Position numbers and translations under genes: made by a program. Below, one piece after another: positions 17,259 to 24,633 of a stretch of DNA of 40,919 nt. Source of the stretch: CF-118 sp035689345 (GTDB lineage Bacteria > Chloroflexota > Dormibacteria > Dormibacterales > Dormibacteraceae). Positions within the stretch are counted from its first letter, which is position 1. Every line of letters begins with the position of its first letter. The notes beneath the pieces are model-generated. The model was not told the DNA's origin. It made no database searches and saw only the letters and a program-made list of their open reading frames with translations. Where the stretch lies: contig DASSLR010000024.1 in assembly GCA_035689345.1 (NCBI GenBank), forward strand, positions 1 to 40,919, given 5' to 3'.

Positions 17259-17825
17259 CTAGTGGACCTTTTCGACCTGGAGCAGGTCCAGCTCGACCGG
17301 GGTCTCGCGGCCGAACATGTTGACCAGCACCTTGAGCTTGCCCTTCTCCGGGTTGATCTCGTCGACCTTGCCGTGGAAGTCTGTGAACGGCCCATCGACC
17401 ACCCTCACCGACTCGCCCACCGCAAACTCGACGCGGATCTTCGGCGCCTCCTGCTTCATCTGCTTCTGGATGGCGCGAACTTCCTTGTCCTGCAGCGGCA
17501 CCGGGCTGTTCGCGGAGCCGACGAAGCTCGTCACGCCCGGCGTGTTGCGGACCACGAACCACGACTCGTTCGACATCACCATGCGCACGAGGATGTAGCC
17601 GGGGAAAATCCGCTTCTGCACGTGGCGGCGCTTGCCGTCCTTGATCTCGATCTCATCCTCCATCGGGACGAGCACTTGCAGGATCTTGTCCTGCATGTCC
17701 ATGGACTCGATCCTCTTCTCGAGGTTCTTCTTGACCTTCTCTTCGTGACCCGAGTAGGCGTGGACGACGTACCACTGCGCCTCGACCTCGGGGCCCCTCT
17801 CCGCTGCGCTCTTTTCGACTGCCAT
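17259..17825 (-). CDS. nusG: Transcription termination/antitermination protein NusG
   Basis: This 188-residue protein has an NGN domain (residues about 17-120: WYVVHAYSGHEEKVKKNLEKR, then RIFPGYILVRM and VRNTPGVTSFVG) and a C-terminal KOW domain (GESVRVVDGPFTDFHGKV). NusG binds the RNA polymerase clamp and links it to Rho or the ribosome. I chose ATG at 17825 because it overlaps the secE TGA by one base (TGATG) and gives the usual family length. The frame stays open further upstream, but that stretch is secE in another frame. Confidence 0.96.
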   Translation of the reverse strand: MAVEKSAAERGPEVEAQWYVVHAYSGHEEKVKKNLEKRIESMDMQDKILQVLVPMEDEIEIKDGKRRHVQKRIFPGYILVRMVMSNESWFVVRNTPGVTSFVGSANSPVPLQDKEVRAIQKQMKQEAPKIRVEFAVGESVRVVDGPFTDFHGKVDEINPEKGKLKVLVNMFGRETPVELDLLQVEKVH

Positions 17826-18049
17826 CAGTGCGTCACGTACAGCCAGCGCTTGAGCGCTTCGCCGAGGAGGTAGTCGACGCCGCCGATGAAGACGCCGAGG
17901 ATGATCACCGTCACGATCACCACGAGGGTGTAGCGGTAGAGCTCGCCCCACGTCGGCCAGACGACCTTGCGCAGCTCGTCGAAGACCTCGCGGAGGAAGC
18001 CCGAACGCGTGCGGGAGGTTGTCGAATCGCCCCTGGCTGTTACCGCCAC
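17825..18049 (-). CDS. secE: Preprotein translocase subunit SecE
   Basis: A 74-residue single-span SecE: a short charged N-terminus, the amphipathic conserved segment FLREVFDELRKVVWPTWGEL, then one transmembrane helix (residues about 40-62, TLVVIVTVIILGVFIGGVDY). It clamps SecY in the membrane. The start is GTG at 18049, immediately after the rpmG TAG with no spacer; AAGGAG in the last rpmG codons serves as ribosome-binding site. Its stop overlaps the nusG start. Confidence 0.95.
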   Translation of the reverse strand: MAVTARGDSTTSRTRSGFLREVFDELRKVVWPTWGELYRYTLVVIVTVIILGVFIGGVDYLLGEALKRWLYVTH

Positions 18050-18199
18050 CTACTTGGTCTCCTTGTGAGGGGTGTGCTTGTGGCACCACCTGCAGTACTT
18101 GCTGAGCTCGATCCGGTCGGGATCGTTCTTCTTGTTCTTGAGGGTGGTGTAGTTGCGCCGCTTGCAGACGCCACAGGCCAGGGTGATGACTTCTTCCAT
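18050..18199 (-). CDS. rpmG: 50S ribosomal protein L33 (zinc-ribbon form)
   Basis: This small gene encodes 49 residues, starting MEEVITLACGVC and ending HKETK. Cys9, Cys12, Cys36 and Cys39 (CGVC and CRWC) mark the zinc-binding form of L33. It is the first gene of the operon, as in many bacteria where rpmG precedes secE and nusG. ATG at 18199 is the only sensible start. Confidence 0.95.
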   Translation of the reverse strand: MEEVITLACGVCKRRNYTTLKNKKNDPDRIELSKYCRWCHKHTPHKETK

Positions 18200-18220
18200 G
18201 CTTGACTCTTTGGTTGGGGG

Positions 18221-18247
18221 AAAGAAAAAAGCCTAGGTTTCCTAGGC
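18221..18247 (-). terminator. Intrinsic-terminator-like hairpin upstream of rpmG
   Basis: On the minus strand GCCTAGG-AAA-CCTAGGC (18247-18231) is followed directly by TTTTTTCTTT. It has the form of a Rho-independent terminator, yet it lies about 20 bases upstream of rpmG and close to the probable transcript start. It may stop incoming antisense transcription or act as a 5' stabilising or attenuating structure. Confidence 0.6.
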
Positions 18248-18254
18248 GCTGTCA

Positions 18255-18263
18255 ATAGTACCA
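18255..18263 (-). promoter_or_regulatory. Candidate extended -10 for the rpmG operon
   Basis: TGGTACTAT (18263-18255) matches an extended -10 element (TGnTAnnnT). No good -35 hexamer is seen 17-18 bases upstream. Transcription would start near 18248, right at the hairpin. The rest of 18264-18439, between this operon and the divergent gene, shows only G+C-rich sequence with nothing recognisable. Confidence 0.35.
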
Positions 18264-18439
18264 GACGGCAACCGGCACCCACGAAACCCGGCCAATCCGG
18301 CCCCATTCCTCCGGCCTTCAGGTTACAGGCTGCCGGCGAGAGCCCGGGCCGGGCGGGGGATCGGCGGCCGGCTCGGCGGCGGCGGGTGCGCCTGGCCGCG
18401 GGCGTCGCCCGGAAAACCGGCCCCATATGATCTGAAGCG

Positions 18440-19528
18440 ATGCCCGCACCGACAGTCGCCGTGCTCCACGGCGATCAGACCGGCGAGGAGCTGCTGCTCC
18501 AGGCCCGCCGCCTGCTCGAGCGCGACGTCATCGGCTTCCAGGTCATGCAGCGCGATTTCGACCTCTCACTCACCCACCGGCGGGAGACGCGCAACGAGGT
18601 CGTGCACGAGGCGTCGGCCGCGCTGCGCGAATGCGGCTTCGGCATCAAGGCCGCGACCATCACGCCCGAGGGCACTGGCGACGTCGGCAGCCCCAATGCC
18701 ATCCTGCGCAAGCAGATCGACGGCCGCGTCATCGTGCGCACAGGCCGGCGCATCCCCGGCATTCGCCCGCTCGCGGGAGTGCACGCTCCGATCTCCGTGA
18801 TCCGCATGGCGGTCGACGACGCGTACGGCGCCAGGGAGTGGCGCGAGGGTCACGACCTCGAGGAGTGGGCTTTCCGGACCGAGAAGATCAGCCGCAACAC
18901 GTGCCGCATCGTGGCCGAGTACGCGTTCACCCACGCGCGGCGCTTCGGTGCCAGGGTGTTCGGCGGGCCGAAGTTCACCGTGAGCCCCGTCTACGAGGGA
19001 ATGTTCAAGGAAGAGCTCGACGCGGCGGCCAGGCGCCATGCCGACGTGCCTTATGCGCCGCAACTGATCGACGCGACCTACGCGATGCTGCTGACCACCA
19101 GCGGCGAGGCGCTTGTCATCCCCGCCCTCAACCGTGACGGCGACACGCTTTCCGACCTCGTCATGCAGATGTTCGGCACCATCGCCGGCGCAGAGTCGAC
19201 GCTGCTCGCATTCAAGGACGACGGCGCCGTGGCGGTCGCGATGACGGAGGCGCCGCACGGCACCGCGCCGGCGCTCGAGGGCAAGAACGTCGCCAACCCG
19301 ATGGCCATGATCCTGGCGGTCGGCTCGCTGCTCGGCTACATGGAGGGAGAGGCCGCGCACGTCGCGTCGCGCGCCGTGTACGAGTCATCGCTCGAAGCCG
19401 TGTCCGATGGCATCCGCACCGCCGACCTCGGCGGCCACGCCTCCACCACGGAGTTCACCGAAGAGGTCATCCGGCGCGTGCGCACGAAGATCGACGTCTG
19501 GAGCGCTCTTTCTGACATCAACAGATAA
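18440..19528 (+). CDS. Isocitrate/isopropylmalate dehydrogenase family protein, probably isocitrate dehydrogenase
   Basis: This 362-residue protein has the decarboxylating beta-hydroxyacid dehydrogenase fold: LHGDQTGEEL near the N-terminus, NRDGDTLSDL (residues 231-240, metal-binding aspartates 235 and 239) and EAPHGTAPALEGKNVANP (270-287, cofactor loop). The substrate loop GSPNAILR carries Ser84, Asn86 and Arg90 in the S-x-N-x-x-x-R arrangement of isocitrate dehydrogenases, with a second arginine at 100. Isopropylmalate dehydrogenases lack this serine/asparagine pair. After HGTAP the enzyme has Ala-Leu, neither the Lys-Tyr of E. coli-type NADP enzymes nor the Asp-Ile typical of NAD enzymes, so the cofactor is open. 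It is followed by, and probably cotranscribed with, the SGNH hydrolase gene. Confidence 0.8.
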   Translation: MPAPTVAVLHGDQTGEELLLQARRLLERDVIGFQVMQRDFDLSLTHRRETRNEVVHEASAALRECGFGIKAATITPEGTGDVGSPNAILRKQIDGRVIVRTGRRIPGIRPLAGVHAPISVIRMAVDDAYGAREWREGHDLEEWAFRTEKISRNTCRIVAEYAFTHARRFGARVFGGPKFTVSPVYEGMFKEELDAAARRHADVPYAPQLIDATYAMLLTTSGEALVIPALNRDGDTLSDLVMQMFGTIAGAESTLLAFKDDGAVAVAMTEAPHGTAPALEGKNVANPMAMILAVGSLLGYMEGEAAHVASRAVYESSLEAVSDGIRTADLGGHASTTEFTEEVIRRVRTKIDVWSALSDINR

Positions 19529-20138
19529 GCCGCTCACCTATCTCGCGCTGGGCGACTCCTACACGATCGGCACCGGCGCGTCGCACGAGTCGCGCAACTT
19601 TCCTTCGCTGCTCGCCGCGCGCCTGCAGGACACGATCGGTCGCGAAGTCCAGGTGGTCAACCCGGCGGTCAACGGCTTCACGACCATCGACTTGATCGCC
19701 AAGGAGCTCGGTTACATCAACGACATGAAGCCCGACCTTGTCAGCGTGCTGATCGGCGTGAACGACCTCGTGCAGGGTCGCAGCGTGCAGCAGTATCGCG
19801 AGTCGCTCGTCGAGATCTACGATGCCGTCGCTTCCACGCACCTGACCGCCGGCAGAATCGTGGCGATCTCCATCCCCAACTGGTCGGTCGTCCCCGCGGC
19901 GCGCGACTTCGGCGATCCCGCGCGTCTGCGCAAGCTCACCGACGATTTCAACCAGGCGGCACACCAGGAAGCGCAGGCGAGAGGCTTCACCTGGATCGAT
20001 CTGACCGACGCGAGCACCCGCGCCACCGGCTCCGCGGGCTGGATCGCCTCAGACGACCTTCACCCCGGCGACATGCAGTACGCGGCGTGGGCCGACGAGA
20101 TCTGGGCGCGCGTCCAGAAAGACTGGAGCTCTCTCTAG
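19512..20138 (+). CDS. SGNH/GDSL-family hydrolase
   Basis: The protein has SGNH blocks in order: LALGDSYTIGTG (nucleophile Ser in GDS), an asparagine-containing VNPAVNG segment, LIGVND (block III) and SDDLHPGD (catalytic Asp and His). It is probably an esterase or lipase, with no signal peptide visible. The start is uncertain. ATG at 19407 would overlap the previous gene by 122 bases with a low-complexity extension. CTG at 19512 gives a compact 208-residue protein starting MTSTDKPLTYLALGDS, with GGAG eight bases upstream. I chose CTG, with doubt. The stop TAG shares its bases with the opposite-strand stop of the PIG-L gene. Confidence 0.8.
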   Translation: MTSTDKPLTYLALGDSYTIGTGASHESRNFPSLLAARLQDTIGREVQVVNPAVNGFTTIDLIAKELGYINDMKPDLVSVLIGVNDLVQGRSVQQYRESLVEIYDAVASTHLTAGRIVAISIPNWSVVPAARDFGDPARLRKLTDDFNQAAHQEAQARGFTWIDLTDASTRATGSAGWIASDDLHPGDMQYAAWADEIWARVQKDWSSL

Positions 20139-20899
20139 ACCTTTATCCGCTTGAACGCTTCGGCGTAGCGGTAGCCGCCCTTCTTGCCGATGTCGCGGCT
20201 GCGCCTGGTTACCCACTTGTCGACATCCCATTCCGCGCCCGGCTTGGCGACCTGGCTCTGGTGCTTGTGCAGCGCCTTGAGCTTGAGGTCGAGCGTTTTG
20301 CTGATGTCCACGAAGTAATCGCCGAGCGTCCAGTAGGGAATCCACACCTCGTTGACGACGTGGGGCTCGTAGCCCTCCTTGAGAAGGCTGCGAAACGCGC
20401 GCGGATTGCGCGAGTCCGGGTAGACGGCGGCCATCGTCGCCTCGCCGACCGCGAGATGGTCCGGGTGCGAGCCGCCCATCGGCGCGTCGAGGACGCGTCC
20501 CGGGATGTGTGTGATCACGAGCTCCGGCTTGTACTTGCGGATCATGCGCACGATGTCGCGCCGGAGGCGCAGGTCGGGCGACAGGTGACCGTCCTTGTAA
20601 CCGAGGAACTCGACCTTCTTGATACCGAGCACCTTCGCCGCGGCGCGCTGCTCCCGTTCGCGAATCGCCTTCAGCTCGGCGTCCTTCTGCTTCGGGTCCT
20701 CGCCGCCCTGCGAGCCGTCGGTCACGATCACGTACGTCACGTCGGCGCCGTCCTTCGCCAGCTTGGCCATCGAGCCGCCGGCGCCGAACTCGGGGTCGTC
20801 CGGGTGCGCGAACACCGCGAGCACGCGCTTGAACTTTCCGTCGTGTGAGTTGCTGCGCGCCGACGCGCGCGCACGCGACGCTGTCTTCTTTTTCGCCAT
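20135..20899 (-). CDS. PIG-L/LmbE-family N-deacetylase
   Basis: This 254-residue protein has the LmbE metal site: AHPDD (residues 31-35) and GGSHPDH (142-148). Zinc would be bound by the His and Asp of AHPDD and the last His of SHPDH. The family removes N-acetyl groups from sugars, for example in mycothiol or bacillithiol synthesis and glycolipid processing. The N-terminal 20 residues are Lys/Arg/Ala/Ser-rich and probably disordered. The gene lies 21 bases after the unknown duplicated gene and is the last of the minus-strand block. The substrate cannot be told from sequence. Confidence 0.88.
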   Translation of the reverse strand: MAKKKTASRARASARSNSHDGKFKRVLAVFAHPDDPEFGAGGSMAKLAKDGADVTYVIVTDGSQGGEDPKQKDAELKAIREREQRAAAKVLGIKKVEFLGYKDGHLSPDLRLRRDIVRMIRKYKPELVITHIPGRVLDAPMGGSHPDHLAVGEATMAAVYPDSRNPRAFRSLLKEGYEPHVVNEVWIPYWTLGDYFVDISKTLDLKLKALHKHQSQVAKPGAEWDVDKWVTRRSRDIGKKGGYRYAEAFKRIKV

Positions 20900-20920
20900 T
20901 ACTTCAATTTAAGCAGGGGG

Positions 20921-22753
20921 TCAGCGCGACTTGCTCGGAGCCACCAGCGAAGCGATCGGCACCGCGCGCTCGAGCGGCTTCCACAGAGCCAGCAGCTCCT
21001 CATCGGTCAGCTTCGATCGCGCGGCGATCACGCGACCGCCGAACGTCGCCGTCTTGCACGCCGCCCAGCCCGCGTCGCCGGTCACGCGCATCGGCACGGT
21101 GACCAGCGCGGCCAGCGCCGCGGCCTCCTCCGCCGCGCGCGTCTCCACCCCGGCGGTCGCTTTGGCGAGGGCGTTCGAAACGTCGTCGGGCAGCAGCCAC
21201 GGCTCCGCGAGCACCGCGCACTGGTGCGCGCTCAGCCGGCCGACCGCGGTCAGGTAGCGCTGCACCACAGGCGCGATGCCACGCGCCCTCGTCACGACGA
21301 CCGCCGACGCGAAAGGCGCGTAAGCGACCGCGAACTTGATAGGTGAGAGGCGGTGCCGGCGTACCAGGGCTGTCACCGCGTGCCACGCCACGACGACCTC
21401 TGAGTCGCTGCGCGCGTCGAGGGGCGCCGCCAGCGCTGAACCGGCGTTGACGAGCGGTTCCACCGCCGCCACGTCGGCCGGCGGCGCCACGGCCGCGAGC
21501 CGGCTCCACTCTTCTGGGTTGAGCGCGGCGACGCGTGCGGCGAAGGAGCGGGTGTCGGCGTCGGCCACGGGGAGAACCTCCGCCAGCGAGCCGTAGTGCT
21601 GGCCGAACTGCTCCGCGTCCAGCCGCGCCCAGGCCGCCATCGCAAACGCGGCCCGCTCCACAGCGGCAAACACCGCGCATCGCGCGTCGCGCTCGAGTCC
21701 GGCGGAGCCCTTGACCGCGGCGAGTATCGACCTGACGACGACTGCGGACTCGTCCTCGCCTTCGCGGGTCACGCTGGCGACGAGCTGCCGGCGGTCGAGC
21801 ACGCGCAGCCACTGGATGGCGGTGAGCTCGGGGACGGCCTTGACGAACGCCGCCACCTCCGCGGTGTTGGGCCCGTAGGCCGGTGCCGAGCGCTGACGCG
21901 TGGGCCGCTTCTTCTCGACCTTTGTTTCCGGCGCGGCGGCCGGCGGCGCCGGGGCCTTCCCTTTCCGGGCGCGCGGCCGGGCCGGCTTTTCCGAGGTCGG
22001 CGCTTCGGTCAGCGACCTGAGCGCGATCGCATCCTCCAGCGGCGTCCAGAGGATCCGCAGCTGCTCGGCCGTCAGCTCGCCGGCCGCGCTGAGGACGCGG
22101 CCGCCGTGCACCGCGGTCTTCACCGCCGCCCACCCGGGGTCGCCCGCGACGTGCTTCGGCGCCACAGCCATCGCCGCCAGCGCCACCGCCTCTTCGGCCT
22201 CGCGCGCGCGACTCTTCAATGCGGCCTGCAGCAGCGCGCCCGAGGCTTCGCGATCGAGCGTCCACGGTCTCGCCAGCGACCCCCACTGCGCCGCGTCCAG
22301 CCACCGCAGCGCGTTCGCGAACCGCTCGACGATCGGCGGAAGATCCTGGGCCTGCACAGGCGGGATGACCGAGGCAAACGCCGCATAGTGGGCGGCGAAG
22401 GTCAGCGCGGAGAGCTGGCGCCGGCGCACGAGCGCCGAGGCCGCCTGCCATGCCGCCACCGCCTCGACGTCGGAGCGCGAGGCCAGGATGCCCGCCAGGT
22501 CCGTGGCCACGTTGGACATCGGCTCCGGCAGGGTGCCGGCGCCGTCAGGCACGCCGCCGAGGAGGGCACGCACGATCTCGGCCGGTTGCCCGGAGCCATC
22601 CCGCGTGACCCTGGCCGCCGATTCCCGAGCCGCGATGACCTTCTTCCACTTGGAAGGCGAAAGGCGGCCGACCGACTCGATGAAGGCGGTCACCTCGGCC
22701 GTGTTCGGCCCATAGCGCTCGGCGGCGCCGGGAGGGGCGGGAGCCTCCAACAC
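20921..22753 (-). CDS. Unknown alpha-helical protein with a large internal duplication
   Basis: I do not recognise this 610-residue protein. Two halves are clearly homologous: residues about 13-248 and 292-603. Paired segments are YGPNTAEVTAFIESV and YGPNTAEVAAFVKAV, SALVRRRQLSALTFA and TALVRRHRLSPIKFA, VAGDPGWAAVKTAVHGGRV and VTGDAGWAACKTATFGGRV, LRILWTPLEDAI and LLALWKPLERAV. The second half has an extra insert of about 60 residues. A Pro/Lys/Arg/Ala-rich linker (249-291) joins them. There is no signal peptide or transmembrane helix, and composition suggests all-alpha structure. It follows pyk by 39 bases on the same strand. No function is proposed. Confidence 0.8.
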   Translation of the reverse strand: MLEAPAPPGAAERYGPNTAEVTAFIESVGRLSPSKWKKVIAARESAARVTRDGSGQPAEIVRALLGGVPDGAGTLPEPMSNVATDLAGILASRSDVEAVAAWQAASALVRRRQLSALTFAAHYAAFASVIPPVQAQDLPPIVERFANALRWLDAAQWGSLARPWTLDREASGALLQAALKSRAREAEEAVALAAMAVAPKHVAGDPGWAAVKTAVHGGRVLSAAGELTAEQLRILWTPLEDAIALRSLTEAPTSEKPARPRARKGKAPAPPAAAPETKVEKKRPTRQRSAPAYGPNTAEVAAFVKAVPELTAIQWLRVLDRRQLVASVTREGEDESAVVVRSILAAVKGSAGLERDARCAVFAAVERAAFAMAAWARLDAEQFGQHYGSLAEVLPVADADTRSFAARVAALNPEEWSRLAAVAPPADVAAVEPLVNAGSALAAPLDARSDSEVVVAWHAVTALVRRHRLSPIKFAVAYAPFASAVVVTRARGIAPVVQRYLTAVGRLSAHQCAVLAEPWLLPDDVSNALAKATAGVETRAAEEAAALAALVTVPMRVTGDAGWAACKTATFGGRVIAARSKLTDEELLALWKPLERAVPIASLVAPSKSR

Positions 22754-22792
22754 GACCAGAAAGGGTAGCCCGCCCGCCGTGCCGCGGCGCCC

Positions 22793-24199
22793 TTAGACCG
22801 TCTCCACCTTCAGGAGGTTGGTCTGCCCGGGCCGGCCGACCGGAACCCCGGCCACGATCACGACCCGGTCGCCCTCGCGCACGAACCCGCTGCGCAGAGC
22901 GGCATCCGTCGCGTTGGCGAACATCTCGTCGGTGTCACGTCCCGGCGCGACTCGCAGCGGGATGACCCCCGCGTACAGCGACGTGCGGCGCAGCACTTCC
23001 TCGTGCGGGCTGGCGGCGATGACGGGCACGTGGGGCCGGGCCTTGCTGCAGCGCAAGGCGGTGGTGCCGGACTCCGTGAACGCGATGATGACGCGCGCCT
23101 TCAACTCCTCGGCGCTCGCGGCGGCAGCGTGCGCGATGGCGCTCCCCACCTCGCCCGGCTCGCGCCAGATCTGGCGCTGGCGCTGGAACGTGGGGTGGCG
23201 CTGCGCGGAGAGGCAGATGCGGGCCATGGCGCGGACGGCCTCCACGGGATGGGCGCCCACCGACGTCTCCTGGGAAAGCATCACCGCGTCGGTCCCGTCC
23301 CAGATGGCGTTGGCGACGTCGGAAGCCTCGGCGCGCGTGGGCCGGTTCGACGTGACCATCGACTCCAGCATCTCCGTCGCGGTGATCACCGGGACACCGG
23401 CGCGGTTGGCGCGGTCGATGATCTCCTTCTGCACCGCAGGCAGCTCGCCCAGGCGGAGCTCGACCCCGAGGTCGCCGCGCGCGACCATCACGGCTCCCGC
23501 GACCTCGAGGATGTCGCCGAGCTCGCGGATGGCCTCGACCTTTTCCAGCTTGGCGATGACCGGCGCTCCGCAGTTGAGGCCGGCCAGCTGCTGCCGGCAC
23601 ATCAGCACGTCGTCGGGCCGGCGCACGAAGGACAGCGCCACGTAGTCGACGCCGAGCTCGACCGCGAGCTTCAGGTCGCTGATGTCCTTGTCGGTCAGCG
23701 CCGGCAGGGGCGGCGTGCGGCCAGGCACGGAAACGCCCTTGCGCTCGCCGAGCAGCCCACCGCGCACGACCGAGCAGACCGCGCGGTCGCCTGCCACCGA
23801 CCTGACCATCAGCTCGATGCGGCCGTCGTCGAGCAGGACGCGGTCTCCTCGGTGCAACGACTCGATCAGCTCGCGGTGGCTGACCTCGACCTCGTTGGGA
23901 TCCTGCCGGTGCGCGGCGGTGAGCACTATCTCCCGGCCCCGCACCAGCCGGAGGAAGGAAGAGTCGAGCGCGCCGGTGCGGATCTTCGGTCCCTGCAGGT
24001 CGCCGATGATCGCGATCTCCCTGCCCACGGCGTGCGCGGCGGCGCGCACGTCGGCCGCGGCGCGCCGGTGCGTGTCGTGGTCGCCGTGCGAGAAGTTGAG
24101 CCGGGCGACGTCCATGCCTGACTGGATCAGGTTGCGCAGGACCGCGGGCGAGGCGCTGGAGGGCCCGATCGTGCAGACGATGCGCGTCCGGCGGATCAT
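22793..24199 (-). CDS. pyk: Pyruvate kinase
   Basis: Pyruvate kinase converts phosphoenolpyruvate and ADP to pyruvate and ATP. The 468 residues carry RLNFSHGD (33-40), GDLQGPKIRTG (66-76), the catalytic lysine in VIAKLEK (214-220), metal ligands in ARGDLGVE (240-247), and TATEMLESM (273-281) followed by PTRAEASDVANAIWDGTDAV. The usual MLSGETA is MLSQETS here, a mild deviation. The length suits a bacterial enzyme without the extra C-terminal PEP-utiliser domain. The ATG overlaps the yacP stop by four bases (ATGA), so the two are translationally coupled. Confidence 0.96.
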   Translation of the reverse strand: MIRRTRIVCTIGPSSASPAVLRNLIQSGMDVARLNFSHGDHDTHRRAAADVRAAAHAVGREIAIIGDLQGPKIRTGALDSSFLRLVRGREIVLTAAHRQDPNEVEVSHRELIESLHRGDRVLLDDGRIELMVRSVAGDRAVCSVVRGGLLGERKGVSVPGRTPPLPALTDKDISDLKLAVELGVDYVALSFVRRPDDVLMCRQQLAGLNCGAPVIAKLEKVEAIRELGDILEVAGAVMVARGDLGVELRLGELPAVQKEIIDRANRAGVPVITATEMLESMVTSNRPTRAEASDVANAIWDGTDAVMLSQETSVGAHPVEAVRAMARICLSAQRHPTFQRQRQIWREPGEVGSAIAHAAAASAEELKARVIIAFTESGTTALRCSKARPHVPVIAASPHEEVLRRTSLYAGVIPLRVAPGRDTDEMFANATDAALRSGFVREGDRVVIVAGVPVGRPGQTNLLKVETV

Positions 24200-24633
24200 C
24201 GGGCATAGCGGTCCACCGACCGCCCCAGCTCCTTCTCCGCGTCGACCACCTGCCGCTCGAGCTCGAGCGCGCTGATGACCGCGCCGCCCATCCCGCGCAC
24301 GAGGTCCCGCTGGAACCGGTCCGACGTCGCGACGATGATGGGGTCGCCACCGCCGGCCAGTGAGTACGCGAGCTTCTCGATCGCGTGGTCGGCAGAGTGG
24401 CCCTTGCGCGTGAACACGACGTGCACTCCCTCGACGCGCTCCTCGCTGTTCGCCGCCGCCGACGTGCGATGCGCGTCGAACACGACAGTCACGTCCGCGC
24501 CTCGCACCTGCGCGTACACCGCGAGTCGCTCGATCAGGCGGTCACGCGCGGCCTCGAGCGAGAAGCGAAGGAGCCCCTTCAGTTCCGGCCACGCATGGAC
24601 GATGTTGTAGCCGTCGACGATGAGTCGGTCCAC
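24196..24633 (-). CDS. yacP: NYN-domain (YacP/Rae1-type) ribonuclease-like protein
   Basis: This 145-residue protein starts MDRLIVDGYNIVHAWP, the hallmark of the YacP NYN family, with acidic residues in VVFDAH and ATSDRFQRD completing a PIN-like metal site. In Bacillus the homologue Rae1 cuts mRNA in the ribosomal A site. I chose GTG at 24633 because it overlaps the preceding TAG by one base (TAGTG) and gives the family length. Its position near rlmB mirrors the rlmB-yacP pair of Firmicutes. Confidence 0.9.
   Translation of the reverse strand: MDRLIVDGYNIVHAWPELKGLLRFSLEAARDRLIERLAVYAQVRGADVTVVFDAHRTSAAANSEERVEGVHVVFTRKGHSADHAIEKLAYSLAGGGDPIIVATSDRFQRDLVRGMGGAVISALELERQVVDAEKELGRSVDRYAR

Noticed and set aside
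17826..18089. N-terminal extension of NusG to 276 residues
   Set aside because: The extension is secE in another frame; NusG similarity and length fit ATG 17825.
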